From: Clostridium sp. C2-6-12
GTDB lineage: Bacteria > Bacillota > Clostridia > Clostridiales > Clostridiaceae
Direction: 5' to 3'
DNA length: 64,000 bases
Assembly (NCBI RefSeq): GCF_009928485.1
Contig: NZ_JAABNP010000004.1
Span: forward strand, 1-64,000
Positions 1 to 9,395 of this stretch are shown piece after piece; positions within the stretch are counted from its first letter, which is position 1, and every line of letters starts with the position of its first letter. Under the pieces are notes generated by a model. That model was given only the letters and a program-made list of their open reading frames with translations. It had not been told where the DNA came from and searched no databases. The position numbers were made by a program, and so were the translations under genes.

Positions 1-8
1 AATTTGAA

Positions 9-63
9 AAAGGAGCTATCGCTAACCGATTTTAATCCGCTAATGCGACAGCCCCTTATTTTT
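9..63 (+). terminator. Rho-independent terminator of an upstream gene outside the window
   Basis: An imperfect inverted repeat has arms AAGGAGCTATCGC (10-22) and GCGACAGCCCCTT (45-57) and is followed by a T-rich tract. Read rightward this is terminator-like, so a plus-strand gene probably ends just before the window. Confidence 0.55.
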
Positions 64-148
64 CATATATTAATTAATCATCTATTATTCATCTTTTATT
101 ATTTAACATTTTGAAGATTAAATATTAATTTTACTAGCACAATATATG

Positions 149-670
149 TTATTTTACATATTTAATAACGCTGTCTCTTCTTTCATGCTCTTTAGCCTCA
201 CCATTAGGATAACCAATAGATGCCATCCCCCAAACAATGTGGTTTTCTGGAATTCCAAAGCTTGTTAATACTTCTCTTACTTCTTTTTCATCACATATAG
301 TTTTTAATTGGTTAATCCAACATGAACCAATTCCTAAAGAATTAGCCATTAAAAATATATTTTCAAGAGCACATGAACAATCAGCAAGTCCATTTGTATT
401 ATCTTTTTCATTAGATAACATTATTAAAGTTGGAGGGGCATAAAAATTATAACCTTCATCTCTTCCTAAGGCTTCTCTAACTACTTTTGCAAGTAAGTTC
501 ATCTTTTCCTTATTTTGAACTACAGTGAATTGCCAGCTTTGTTTATTCATACCGCTTGGAGCGTATATTCCAGCCTTTAATATTAAGTCAAGTTCTTCAT
601 CTTTTATTTGTTCTTCCTTAAAGCTTCTTATACTTCTTCTAGTTAACATGTTTTGCAATACTTCATTCAT
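149..670 (-). CDS. nitroreductase family protein
   Basis: FMN-dependent NAD(P)H oxidoreductase of the nitroreductase superfamily, 173 residues, cytoplasmic; the physiological substrate is unknown. The N-terminus has the family motif TRRSIRSF, followed by an APSG segment that typically contacts FMN. The C-terminal half has GIGSCWINQL and a WGMASIGYPNGE segment typical of the flavin and dimer interface. The size fits single-domain nitroreductases (about 170-200 residues). I chose the ATG at 670 because AAAGGAG at 680-686 leaves a 9-nt spacer. The frame opens three codons earlier at a TTG that would abut the ribosome site. It appears to be monocistronic, with a repeat-rich intergenic region upstream. 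Confidence 0.88.
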   Translation of the reverse strand: MNEVLQNMLTRRSIRSFKEEQIKDEELDLILKAGIYAPSGMNKQSWQFTVVQNKEKMNLLAKVVREALGRDEGYNFYAPPTLIMLSNEKDNTNGLADCSCALENIFLMANSLGIGSCWINQLKTICDEKEVREVLTSFGIPENHIVWGMASIGYPNGEAKEHERRDSVIKYVK

Positions 671-1090
671 TAATAACAACTCCTTTAATTCAGTTAAGAG
701 TTATGAGTTCAGAGTTAAGAGTTATTTGGAATTAGTTTTTACTTCTTTAGCTCTTAATTGCTGAATATTAACTCTAATTATTTTCCATAAATATATTTTT
801 ATACACTAATAGTATTATATCACCACACATATATTAAACACAAAATAGAAATTTATTTTAATTTCTATTTTTTTATAAAGAAGATATCGAATGCTTTTGG
901 TGGAAATTAGAAAGATAATTATTTGACGATCTTCTTATATTTAACATTGTAGTCTAATACTTCTCACTACAATTTTATTATATATTTCTAATCAATATTA
1001 AAAGAGAGAATAAATAAAAAATCCATTCTCTCTTTTAGCTATCACAATAAATACTTTATAACTAAAGCTAAGTTTATTTCTCGAAAAAAA
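671..1090. other. intergenic region with dispersed GTTAAGAGTTATGAG-type repeats
   Basis: This 420-base stretch has no credible gene. At 690-775 there is a loosely iterated sequence (GTTAAGAGTTATGAG, AGAGTTAAGAGTTAT, then TTAACTCTAATTA). A hairpin with a T-tract lies at 843-874, with arms near AAATAGAAATT and ATTTCTATTT. A terminator for the YibE/F gene lies at 1001-1036. Similar short repeats recur at 2300-2355 and 63560-63612. Confidence 0.5.
1001..1038 (-). terminator. terminator downstream of the YibE/F gene
   Basis: The arms AAAGAGAGAAT (1001-1011) and ATTCTCTCTTT (1025-1035) form an 11-bp stem with a loop of about 13 nt, flanked by A/T tracts on both sides. It lies about 55 nt after the stop of the leftward YibE/F gene. 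Confidence 0.6.
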
Positions 1091-2254
1091 TCATCTCAAA
1101 ACTTCTGCAATCTTATCTAAAAATTTTTCTTTTTCTTCTCTTGCCGCTAATAAAATACCGCTGGCTACTGCTGTAAATGGTGCTACTGTAATTAACCCAA
1201 AACTTCCAATCAATGTATGCAGAATCTCAGAAGAAACATATTTTAAATTTAATATATTTATTATTGGCGTACCCTGCGCCATAAATACCATAAGCAGTCC
1301 TATAAATCCACCTGAATATGCTAATAATAATGTGGTCATCATAGTTCCCATAATTGAACGTCCAACATTTATTCCTGATTTAACTGCCTCCAGCTTTGTT
1401 ATATCTGGTTTCTTTTCAATAACTTCTGCAACAGCTGAAGTTATGTCCACTGCCACATCCATAACTGCTCCAGATGAGGCTATAAATATGCTGGCTATAA
1501 ATATTTGTGTCAAATTTAAATTTTCATATCCTGAATACAAAAGTGATTCTGAATATGACATTACAGCTCCATGAATTTTAAATTTACTTACAAAAAATAA
1601 CGCCATAAAGCAGGTTACAAGAGCACCTGATAAAGAACCAATTATTGCTGCTAAAGATTTTTTATCTATACCATAAACAAGTACTATTATTGTAATTATT
1701 AAAATCATTGTTGTTGCAATTCCAACTATTACAGGATTATACCCTTCTAAAAATAATGGAATTAAAACCTTCCAAATTGCCAAAACAGTAAAGCTAAACG
1801 ATAAAATAGATTTTACACCAACTATTCCTGCAAACCCAATAAGCATAACTACAAAAATAGCTACAAGTAAAATTTCATAATTAATTCTATAATGATCAAC
1901 AAGAGTTGCTACCCTAATTTCATCTCCTGTGTAATCTAAGGTTACTAATATTTTATCCCCAACTTGAAATATCTTATCTTCTTCAAGAGAACCTGAAAGC
2001 CTATTAGTGCCCTGAGTTGTTTTCCCTTTAAATTTCCCATCAAGTATTTCCACTTTACATAACTGTTCACCAGTCTTTATAAGCCCCGTGTTTATAATAA
2101 AACTCTCATCTGTACTCAACACTCTTGCTGACACTCTCTCTGTGTTTTCATATATTTTTTGTGGAAATTTATTAGGTAAAAATATAAGCAAAATTATTGC
2201 TATAAGTGTTACTAATATAGGAATTGTATCGCGCTTATGAATATTATTTAACAA
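1091..2254 (-). CDS. YibE/F-like integral membrane protein
   Basis: Membrane protein of 387 residues that matches the YibE/F family (PF07907); its function is not established. One transmembrane segment lies near residues 11-27. It is followed by an extracytoplasmic region (about 30-120) with an OB-like beta-rich character (VSARVLSTDE, KGKTTQGTNRL, GDKILVTLDYTGDEI). About seven more hydrophobic segments follow from residue 125 to 375, with a central SSGAVMDVAVDITSAVAEV stretch typical of the family. The start is TTG at 2254, with AGGAG about 9 nt upstream; the nearby ATG is out of frame and closes at once. It stands alone, followed by a hairpin terminator. Confidence 0.82.
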   Translation of the reverse strand: MLNNIHKRDTIPILVTLIAIILLIFLPNKFPQKIYENTERVSARVLSTDESFIINTGLIKTGEQLCKVEILDGKFKGKTTQGTNRLSGSLEEDKIFQVGDKILVTLDYTGDEIRVATLVDHYRINYEILLVAIFVVMLIGFAGIVGVKSILSFSFTVLAIWKVLIPLFLEGYNPVIVGIATTMILIITIIVLVYGIDKKSLAAIIGSLSGALVTCFMALFFVSKFKIHGAVMSYSESLLYSGYENLNLTQIFIASIFIASSGAVMDVAVDITSAVAEVIEKKPDITKLEAVKSGINVGRSIMGTMMTTLLLAYSGGFIGLLMVFMAQGTPIINILNLKYVSSEILHTLIGSFGLITVAPFTAVASGILLAAREEKEKFLDKIAEVLR

Positions 2255-2300
2255 TTAAACATTCTCCTCTTTGTTTTAATTAACAATCATATGAGTTTCA

Positions 2301-2321
2301 GAAAAGCCCTAAGGCTTTTCC
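2301..2321 (-). terminator. short GC-centred hairpin repeat downstream of the phosphatase gene
   Basis: GAAAAGCCCTAAGGCTTTTC is an 8-bp perfect hairpin. It lies 42 nt after the alkaline phosphatase stop and probably terminates it. The same element recurs at 63562-63581, so it belongs to a dispersed repeat family. Confidence 0.5.
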
Positions 2322-2362
2322 TCCTTAACTCTGAACTCATAACTCTCTTAACTGATTTAAGT

Positions 2363-3913
2363 CTATTGTACCTTCGTTATCGCCTTAAGCTTATCAAATA
2401 CATTTGTATTATCATAATATCCTGCAAATAAGTCTTGGCCTAACCCTTTAGCCATCATTGCAACTGGAATTCCTGTGTGAGAATATGAACTAAAAGAGAT
2501 TCCAGATTTATTATTTAATACATGTGTTAACGTTACTGAAAATGGTTCGTATGTTCCATACATAACATATTCGTTTTCGTCAATTTTCCTATCAGCTTTT
2601 GGGATCATACTCTTTTCATAAGCAGCTTTAATTTTAGCCTCTTCTGCTTGTGTTAAAGTCATTCCACCATTTTTTGCTTCCCCGCCTGAGCCAGCTCTTT
2701 TCAATCCAAATTGTGCTTCAACTTCCTTCATTGCATCATCAAAAGAAACTTTCTTTTCTCTAAATTCAGAAATCTTTCTATCAAAAGCTGTATATGACAT
2801 CTTCTGATTAGATAAATTTTGTAAGTAAGTATCATAGTTTGTTCCTGCAAATCCTATTGTAAGTCCCCCTGTTTCATGGTCTCCAGTAACTAAAATCAAT
2901 GTTTCATTTGGATGTTGATTGTAGAAATTAACTGCTTCTTGTACTGCATCACTTAAAGCTTGTGTATCACTAATATTTGATCCTGCATCATTAGCATGAC
3001 CTGCCCAGTCAATTTTTCCACCTTCAACCATCATGAAGAAGCCTTTATCATTATTTAAAACTTCTATTCCCTTTTTAGTATAATCTGCAAGGGTAAGTTC
3101 ATCTCCAGTTCTATCTAAACTATATTTTATTGCTCCACTTTCTTTTTCAACTTGATCATCTGGACATACTGCAATTGCTTTTTCACCATTTTTTAAACCA
3201 TCAATATCTGATTTAGTATTAACAACCTTATACCCTTTTTGTTTTGCTAATTCACCTATTTTAGTTTTTCCTTGTTCCTTTACTTCCTTCGAATCATCTG
3301 ATAAGAATTTTCCACCTGCAAAGTAATCAAAATTTGAATCTACAAGCTGAAGCCCCATATTGTAATAATCACCTCTAGAAGGAACATGAGCGTAATATGC
3401 ACCTGGAGTTGCATGATCTATATTTACTGATGATACAATTCCTACCTTATATCCTAACTGTTTTTTTAGTTTTTCAGTTATAGTTTCATAAGATTTAGTT
3501 TTAGTTTCATCCATATTAATTACACTGCTTAAAGTTTTATTTCCTGTTGAAAGAGATGTAGCTGTTGATGCTGAATCTGGACAAAGTGAAGTTGAATCAT
3601 ATGTTGTAACCGTTCCTGTAACTGGGAAATTCATAAATGATAACTTTTCTGGATTTGGATAATTTCCTTTCTTTGGATCAATTGGTCCATGGGCTTGAAT
3701 TCCTTTATAATACTGTGCAGCTTGGATTTGAGGAAAACTCATACCATCTCCAATAAACATAAAAATATATTTAGGTGTCTTACCGTTATAATTCGAACTT
3801 GATGCTGCACTCACACCATTATTTTTCACCTGAGTATCTAATGTATAACCTGCCCCCGCTACTAACGCTAAAGCTAATGCTGCCCCTACAATTCTTTTAA
3901 CCGTCTTATTCAT
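2363..3913 (-). CDS. phoA: secreted alkaline phosphatase (PhoA family)
   Basis: Phosphate monoesterase exported from the cell, 516 residues; it releases phosphate from organic esters. A signal peptide spans about residues 1-36 (MNKTVKRIVG then a hydrophobic AALALALVAGAGY core, with cleavage probably near VSAASS). GDGMS (55-59) supplies a metal ligand. The catalytic serine lies in PDSAST (S114), equivalent to the DSAAS motif of E. coli PhoA. HATPGAYYAH, HANDAGS and TGDHETGG are the metal-binding segments, and a final SHTGIPV carries the last histidine. The start is ATG at 3913 behind AAAGGGG. The gene appears monocistronic. Control by phosphate starvation is expected for the family, but I saw no convincing Pho box. 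Confidence 0.9.
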   Translation of the reverse strand: MNKTVKRIVGAALALALVAGAGYTLDTQVKNNGVSAASSSNYNGKTPKYIFMFIGDGMSFPQIQAAQYYKGIQAHGPIDPKKGNYPNPEKLSFMNFPVTGTVTTYDSTSLCPDSASTATSLSTGNKTLSSVINMDETKTKSYETITEKLKKQLGYKVGIVSSVNIDHATPGAYYAHVPSRGDYYNMGLQLVDSNFDYFAGGKFLSDDSKEVKEQGKTKIGELAKQKGYKVVNTKSDIDGLKNGEKAIAVCPDDQVEKESGAIKYSLDRTGDELTLADYTKKGIEVLNNDKGFFMMVEGGKIDWAGHANDAGSNISDTQALSDAVQEAVNFYNQHPNETLILVTGDHETGGLTIGFAGTNYDTYLQNLSNQKMSYTAFDRKISEFREKKVSFDDAMKEVEAQFGLKRAGSGGEAKNGGMTLTQAEEAKIKAAYEKSMIPKADRKIDENEYVMYGTYEPFSVTLTHVLNNKSGISFSSYSHTGIPVAMMAKGLGQDLFAGYYDNTNVFDKLKAITKVQ

Positions 3914-4195
3914 TATTTACTATCCCCTTTACTATGATAATCATATTTTTATGATTTTTATTATAGTTTTTTATCTTCATTGGATAGTATATTCTTCCTT
4001 TGTTAACACAACTTTATTAATTAGTAAAATCCCTGTAAATTAAATGTTAAAAAATAGAAAATATGGTTTTGTATTATTAAAAGTGCTTATATTTATTTTA
4101 TGATTATTGTACTCTTTACTTCATAAATATAAGGACCATTTACTAAAATATATGATTCTAGTACAACAGTCCTATAAATTATTAATTTTATATAT

Positions 4196-4822
4196 TTAAT
4201 TTTTTTGTACTGTTTGAGAACCATATAACAATGGTTCTGCAAAATATGTCTTAAATACTTGAATAAGCGGTCCCATAAATAATGCTGTAATTATTGTTCC
4301 AACGCCTATAGATGCCTTTAGTGCAAATCCAATTGCTACACATATAGAATCTGTACCAATTCTGCAAATTCTGAAAGATGCTATTTTCTTATCTGACATA
4401 ATTATTGAAATTGCATCATAGACAGATACTCCTAAATCTGCCGTAAAATATAATGCAGCTGCAAAACACATTGATACTACTCCCAAAATTAGTAATATAA
4501 TTCTATGAGTAATTGTTAAGTTTGGTATCATTCTTGATAAAATACTAGTTGTTGCATCTGCTGCAAATCCATTTCCAAGCAAATTAAAAAAAGTTGCTAT
4601 GCCAATATAATGTTTATCTAAAAGAAATACAATAAAGAACATACACGCGCATATTATTGTGTAAAAAACACCAAATTTCATATTAAATAAATTGCAAAGA
4701 CCTGTTACAAAACTAGTAAATGGATCGGTTCCAAGTGAAGCCATCTGAAATAACCCCACACTGCATCCAGTAACCACTACTCCTATAAATGCCATTAAAA
4801 TTCGCTTTTGTTTTTCATTCAT
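4196..4822 (-). CDS. YczE/YyaS/YitT-type membrane protein
   Basis: Integral membrane protein of 208 residues with five or six hydrophobic segments (roughly 8-28, 47-67, 75-95, 107-130, 155-175, 175-195). The pattern GCSVGLFQMASLGTDPFTS near the N-terminus and YFTADLGVSVYDAIS in the second half are repeated-half motifs of the COG2364 YczE family. Its biochemical role is unknown; Bacillus YczE has been linked to secondary metabolite regulation. The start is ATG at 4822 with a weak GTAGGG ribosome site. It stands alone, between the phosphatase and AraC regulator genes. Confidence 0.75.
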   Translation of the reverse strand: MNEKQKRILMAFIGVVVTGCSVGLFQMASLGTDPFTSFVTGLCNLFNMKFGVFYTIICACMFFIVFLLDKHYIGIATFFNLLGNGFAADATTSILSRMIPNLTITHRIILLILGVVSMCFAAALYFTADLGVSVYDAISIIMSDKKIASFRICRIGTDSICVAIGFALKASIGVGTIITALFMGPLIQVFKTYFAEPLLYGSQTVQKN

Positions 4823-5053
4823 CCTATAATCCCTACACTTTCAAAATAAATAGTTTAGACCAAAACTGTTCGCCATATACTTATTATATAAATTGTTTAT
4901 AATAATAAGAATATTGTTATGTTAGTTAAACCAGTCAAAATGTTAAATGTTTAAATTATACTATTTTATTGGTATATGAATTTTAAACTTACAAGCTTTA
5001 TTAATATTCTCTTAAAAACTTAACATATGATAATGAAATTTTTTGTATTATTT

Positions 5054-5884
5054 TTAAGGTGACTTAATGTAATTAACATTATTGTTTCTATATTTAAGAG
5101 GTGTAATGTTAAATTGTTTTTTAAAATGTTTATAAAAGGTAGGTGTATCTTTAAATCCACAGGAATAAGATATTTCTGTTATATTCATTTTTGTTGTTTC
5201 TAACAAATTTACTGCCATATTTAATCTAAAAGAAATAAGATATTGTTGAGGAGAAATTTTTAGTTCCTGAATAAACAATTTATATAGATAAGTTCTGTCA
5301 ATTTTAACATGTTTAGAAATATCACTTATTTTAATATCATAAGTAAAATTATTATAAATATAATCTAAAGCCTTATCAAAATAAGATATATTCCTATTTT
5401 CTTTTAAGTTAATTTGGTCATAAATACTAGAAAAACATAAATAAAACTGCCCCAGTAAAGCAAATTCATTCCCCTTATTTTCTTCACAATTATGAATTAA
5501 GTCAAGAAGATTTTCTTTAAAGATTCCATTACTATAATCCTTAAAAGTTAAACTTTCTTTTGATAATCCACATTTTTTGAGTATATTAGAAGCCTCATAC
5601 CCATCAAAACTTATCCAGCAATATTCCCAAGGTTCTTCTTTATCTGCTTTATAATATGTAGACTCTCCTGGACAAATTAAAAAGCCTTCCCCAGTTCCTA
5701 ATTCATAACATTTATCTTTTACATAATACTTTCCCTTTCCATTTAAAACATAATGTAACAAATAATGTGGACGAATGGCAGGTCCAAAAGAATGAGAAGC
5801 TACACATACTTCTGAACCTCCATAATATATTGCAAGAGCTCTGCTCAACTTGCTTTCCGATGTAATTTCAAATCTATCTGACAT
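5054..5884 (-). CDS. AraC-family regulator 1, divergent from GH4 alpha-galactosidase
   Basis: Transcription factor of 276 residues. Residues about 20-160 form an AraC-type sugar-sensing cupin (RPHYLLHYVLNGKGKYYV, GEGFLICPGESTYY, PWEYCWISFDG). Residues about 175-270 hold the two helix-turn-helix units (IKISDISKHVKIDRTYLYKLF and MNITEISYSCGFKDTPTFYKHFKKQF). It is transcribed away from the GH4 gene at 6077 and shares the intergenic region with it. It is a clear paralog of regulator 2 (13557-14432): both have the same LLHY, GFLICP, TYYxADKExPW and FxG segments. The likely role is activation by melibiose- or raffinose-type sugars; this is inferred from context. GGAGG precedes the ATG. Confidence 0.88.
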   Translation of the reverse strand: MSDRFEITSESKLSRALAIYYGGSEVCVASHSFGPAIRPHYLLHYVLNGKGKYYVKDKCYELGTGEGFLICPGESTYYKADKEEPWEYCWISFDGYEASNILKKCGLSKESLTFKDYSNGIFKENLLDLIHNCEENKGNEFALLGQFYLCFSSIYDQINLKENRNISYFDKALDYIYNNFTYDIKISDISKHVKIDRTYLYKLFIQELKISPQQYLISFRLNMAVNLLETTKMNITEISYSCGFKDTPTFYKHFKKQFNITPLKYRNNNVNYIKSP

Positions 5885-5973
5885 TTTCTTTTCCTCCTTA
5901 TCACTTTACTTAAATGAACTACCTAACAAATTATCATTTATCAATACAAACCATAAATGACATTAAAATTTCA

Positions 5974-6034
5974 ACATAATGACAACTTTTTGAAACATAG
6001 AACATAGAAACATTTCTACTTGAAATTATATAAT
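5974..6034 (+). promoter_or_regulatory. promoter and candidate AraC tandem site of the GH4 gene
   Basis: Two 12-mers, ACATAATGACAA (5974-5985) and ACATAGAACATA (5995-6006), begin 21 bp apart. A TATAAT -10 box lies at 6029-6034, leaving exactly 22 bp after the second 12-mer. The same geometry occurs at 10764-10824 and 13416-13476. The second repeat here is the least well conserved of the set. No good -35 box is visible, as expected for an activator-dependent promoter. Confidence 0.5.
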
Positions 6035-6076
6035 TAATGTGTAATTAATTCAAAGTAATTTAAGGAGGACAAGTAA

Positions 6077-7402
6077 ATGAAAATAACTTTTATGGGTGCT
6101 GGAAGTACTGTATTTGCAAGAAATGTTTTAGGAGACTGCATGTGCACTGAAGCCTTGCGCGAAAGCGAAATTGCTCTTTACGATATTGATGACGAAAGGC
6201 TTAAAGAAAGCGAAATAATCCTAAATGCAATCAACAAAAACATAAATGAAGGAAAAGCTAATATCAAATGTTTTTTAGGAATTGAAAATAGAAAAGCTGC
6301 TCTTAAAGATGCTACTTTTGTTGTCAATGCAATTCAGGTAGGTGGATATGATCCTTGTACAATTACTGATTTTGAAATTCCAAAGAAATATGGCTTAAAA
6401 CAAACAATTGCTGATACTATGGGAATTGGAGGTATAATGAGAGCTCTTAGAACAATTCCGGTAATGGCAGACTTTGCAAAAGATATGGAGGAAGTTTGCC
6501 CTAATGCATTTTTCTTAAATTATACTAACCCAATGGCTATGCTTACAGGCTTTATGCAACGTTTTACTAAAGTAAAAACAATTGGTCTTTGTCATAGTGT
6601 GCAAGTATGCTCTGAACATTTACTAAAGGATTTAGGAATGGAAGATAAATTAGAAGGCAGAAAAGAATTAATTGCTGGCATCAATCATATGGGCTGGCTT
6701 CTAGAAATATACGATAAAGATGGTAATGACTTATATCCTGAAATCAAGAAAAGAGCTGCTGCTAAAAATTCTGCTGAAGAAAAACATAATGATATGGTTA
6801 GATATGAATACATTAAACATCTTGGCTATTACTGTACTGAATCAAGCGAACACAATGCAGAATACAATCCATTCTTTATAAAATCAAAATATCCTGAATT
6901 AATAGATAAATTTAATATTCCATTAGATGAATACCCTAGAAGATGTATAGAACAAATAGAAGGTTGGCAAAAAGAAAAAAATGAAATTTTACAAAATGGG
7001 AAAGTTACACATGAACGTTCTAAGGAATATGCTTCATACATTATGGAAGCTATTGTTACAAATAAACCATACAAAATTGGTGGAAATGTCATAAACACAG
7101 GACTTATAGACAATTTACCACAGGATGCCTGTGTAGAAGTTCCTTGTATGGTAGATGCAATGGGAATCCACCCAACTCATGTAGGTAAACTTCCAACACA
7201 GCTTGCAGCAATGAATATTAGTAATATAAATGCTCAATTATTAGCTATTGAAGCTGCTGTAACGAAAGACAGAACTAAAATATATCAAGCTGCTATGATG
7301 GATCCTCATACTGCTGCTGAATTATCCATTGATGATATTATAAAAATGTGTGATGAAATGATAGAAGCACATGGTGATTTTATGAAAGACTTTAACAAAT
7401 AA
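6077..7402 (+). CDS. melA: alpha-galactosidase, glycoside hydrolase family 4
   Basis: Cytoplasmic NAD- and Mn-dependent alpha-galactosidase of 441 residues that would cleave melibiose and raffinose-type sugars by the oxidation/elimination mechanism of GH4. The N-terminal Rossmann motif is FMGAGSTVFARNV (residues 5-17). NYTNPMAM and GLCHSVQ (C near 174) carry metal-site residues, and GINHMGW (H near 203) supplies a further ligand. The length matches MelA (about 440-450). GGAGG lies 8-10 nt before the ATG. It is divergent from AraC regulator 1, and a bidirectional hairpin follows at 7449-7495. A GH4 6-phospho-glucosidase is the main alternative, but an alpha-galactoside role fits the neighbouring ABC transporter and GH36 gene better. 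Confidence 0.87.
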   Translation: MKITFMGAGSTVFARNVLGDCMCTEALRESEIALYDIDDERLKESEIILNAINKNINEGKANIKCFLGIENRKAALKDATFVVNAIQVGGYDPCTITDFEIPKKYGLKQTIADTMGIGGIMRALRTIPVMADFAKDMEEVCPNAFFLNYTNPMAMLTGFMQRFTKVKTIGLCHSVQVCSEHLLKDLGMEDKLEGRKELIAGINHMGWLLEIYDKDGNDLYPEIKKRAAAKNSAEEKHNDMVRYEYIKHLGYYCTESSEHNAEYNPFFIKSKYPELIDKFNIPLDEYPRRCIEQIEGWQKEKNEILQNGKVTHERSKEYASYIMEAIVTNKPYKIGGNVINTGLIDNLPQDACVEVPCMVDAMGIHPTHVGKLPTQLAAMNISNINAQLLAIEAAVTKDRTKIYQAAMMDPHTAAELSIDDIIKMCDEMIEAHGDFMKDFNK

Positions 7403-7448
7403 TTACTTCACTCAAATAGTTACAGCTTAAATCAAATCATACAAAACA

Positions 7449-7495
7449 TAAAAGTGAGATACCTTAAATTGGATTTAAGATACCTCACTTTTATT
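7449..7495. terminator. bidirectional terminator between melA and the ABC importer
   Basis: The long stem AAAGTGAGATACCTTAAAT pairs with ATTTAAGATACCTCACTTT across a 3-nt loop, with A and T tracts on the two sides. It can end transcripts of both convergent genes. Confidence 0.8.
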
Positions 7496-7534
7496 AATAT
7501 ATAAAACCAAAAGCATTATTTATCAAACTAGAAT

Positions 7535-8365
7535 TTATAATTTTCCTCCTGAAGTAGCTATACCTTCGATAAATCTCTTTTGGAATACTATAAATATTAA
7601 AAGCATTGGCCAAATTGCTAGCAATGATCCTGCCATAAGCTGAGGATAATTAGTTGAAAACTGTCCTTGAAGAGATGCAAGTCCAGATGAAAGTGTCATT
7701 TTATCAATTGACATATTTACAATTAATGGCCACATAAGATCTTTAAATGCAAATAGTGAAGTAAATATTGCTAATGCAATTAATCCTGAACGTGATAAAG
7801 GCAACATTATTTTATAAAAAGTCTGCCATATAGTACATCCATCAAGTCTTGCTGCTTCTTCTAAATCCTTAGGCAAGCCCATAAAGAATTGTCTAAGGAG
7901 GAATGTTCCAAATGCACTAACTACACCTGGTACTATTAAAGCTGAAACTGTATTTAATAAACCTAATTTTTGTACAATTAAAAATTGTGGAACTATAAAT
8001 AATTGTCCTGGTATCATCATTTGGAACAGTACTATTCCAAAAAATATGTTTTTCCCAGGAAAATTCAATCTTGCACATGCATAAGCTGCCATTGCACTAA
8101 ACAAAACCGAACCAATAACCCTTCCTGCCATCATTAAAATTGTATTTATATAAAAAGAACCAAATGGAAGTATTTTCATTACCGCTGGATAGTTATCCCA
8201 TTGAAATACAGCAGGTAAAATTTTAGGTGGAATCTGTACTGATTCTGTTAATGTCTTAATAGAAGTTAATATCATCCACAAGAATGGAAGTATCATTATT
8301 GCTGCTCCAATTATTAAAACTAAATGTGTTATAATACTACCTTTGTTTTTACTTGAAATTTTCAT
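7535..8365 (-). CDS. sugar ABC transporter permease (MalG type), alpha-galactoside importer
   Basis: Inner permease of a carbohydrate importer (CUT1), about 276 residues with six membrane segments. The EAA loop that docks the ATPase is visible as LEEAARLDGCTIWQTFYKIMLPL (in two parts). It is the last gene of the operon binding protein-permease-permease read leftward. I chose ATG at 8365 because the preceding permease stops at 8383 and AGAAGGGAAGTG precedes this ATG. The open frame reaches a GTG at 8410 inside the upstream gene. No ATPase gene accompanies it, so a shared MsmK/MsiK-type ATPase elsewhere is expected. Confidence 0.87.
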   Translation of the reverse strand: MKISSKNKGSIITHLVLIIGAAIMILPFLWMILTSIKTLTESVQIPPKILPAVFQWDNYPAVMKILPFGSFYINTILMMAGRVIGSVLFSAMAAYACARLNFPGKNIFFGIVLFQMMIPGQLFIVPQFLIVQKLGLLNTVSALIVPGVVSAFGTFLLRQFFMGLPKDLEEAARLDGCTIWQTFYKIMLPLSRSGLIALAIFTSLFAFKDLMWPLIVNMSIDKMTLSSGLASLQGQFSTNYPQLMAGSLLAIWPMLLIFIVFQKRFIEGIATSGGKL

Positions 8366-8382
8366 CTTTACACTTCCCTTCT

Positions 8383-9327
8383 CTAATAATTTACCCATTT
8401 CTTTTGACACTTTACTTGAATTACTGTAACCACCATTATAATTACTAATAATAGCATAACAATAGCTGAACCATAACCTTTATCGTTTAATACAAATGAA
8501 TGTTTATAGAATAAATAAACTAAGGATTGTGTGCTTTCTATTGCAGTGCTTGTTTTATCTATCATCATAAATATTATATCGAATACTTGAAATGCGCTTA
8601 TAATACTTGTTACAACTACAAAGAACATTGTTGGCGAAACTAAAGGCACTGTTATTGTGAAAAACTGTCTTAATGGACTTGCTCCGTCAATACTTGCTGC
8701 TTCATAATAATCCTTTGGTATTTCCTGTAAACCTGCTAATAATAGTACCATATTATATCCTACAGCACTCCAAATCCCAACTATAGCTATAGATATTAAA
8801 GCTACTCTAGGATCAGTAATCCATTTAGGTCCATTTATTCCTACTGCCGATAATAAGTAATTTATTAGTCCATAATCTGAGTTAAATAACCATCTCCACA
8901 CCATTGCTATGGCAGCTGGCGCTGCAACCATTGGTAAAAAGTAAATTGTTCTATATACTGATGTACCTTTTATTTTCTTATTTAGTAATACGGCAACTAT
9001 TAAAGATAAAATTACTATGGCAGGGACAGATATAATCGTATATCCCAAAGTATTAAATACCGCCTTAATTACAGCAGGATCACTAAATAACTTTTTATAA
9101 TTATCAAATCCTACCCAAGTACTATTTCCAAAGGCTCCAGCCTTTTGAAAACTTAAAACTAATGTTTGTACTGCTGGAATTATATTTAGTACCATAAGGC
9201 CTATAAAAGTTGGCAATATCATAATATATGCCCATTTCCATTCATTTAATGTGCTTTTGCTAATCTTTTTTCTAACTTTAACTTTCTCATCTATTGAAAC
9301 TTTTGCTGCATTTGCACTCTTCGACAT
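8383..9327 (-). CDS. sugar ABC transporter permease (MalF type), alpha-galactoside importer
   Basis: CUT1 permease of about 314 residues with six transmembrane segments starting with WAYIMILPTFIGLMVLNI. The EAA motif is YYEAASIDGASPLRQFFTITVPL (in two parts). It partners the MalG-type permease downstream and the lipoprotein upstream. ATG at 9327 is preferred, with AAGGAAGTG upstream; a GTG at 9339 overlaps the ribosome site and is less likely. It is separated from the binding protein by a stem-loop that may set different expression levels. Confidence 0.87.
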   Translation of the reverse strand: MSKSANAAKVSIDEKVKVRKKISKSTLNEWKWAYIMILPTFIGLMVLNIIPAVQTLVLSFQKAGAFGNSTWVGFDNYKKLFSDPAVIKAVFNTLGYTIISVPAIVILSLIVAVLLNKKIKGTSVYRTIYFLPMVAAPAAIAMVWRWLFNSDYGLINYLLSAVGINGPKWITDPRVALISIAIVGIWSAVGYNMVLLLAGLQEIPKDYYEAASIDGASPLRQFFTITVPLVSPTMFFVVVTSIISAFQVFDIIFMMIDKTSTAIESTQSLVYLFYKHSFVLNDKGYGSAIVMLLLVIIMVVTVIQVKCQKKWVNY

Positions 9328-9356
9328 CAAATTACTCACTTCCTTTATCTAGTTTA

Positions 9357-9383
9357 TGGCACCCCTTAAAATAAGAGGTACCA
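9357..9383 (-). other. intercistronic stem-loop after the binding-protein gene
   Basis: TGGTACCTCTTA and TAAGGGGTGCCA (read leftward) form a stem with a 3-nt loop between the lipoprotein and permease genes. There is no T-tract. Such hairpins often stabilise the 5' part of importer mRNAs, so that binding protein exceeds permease; this role is inferred. Confidence 0.5.
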
Positions 9384-9395
9384 CAAATTTTCACC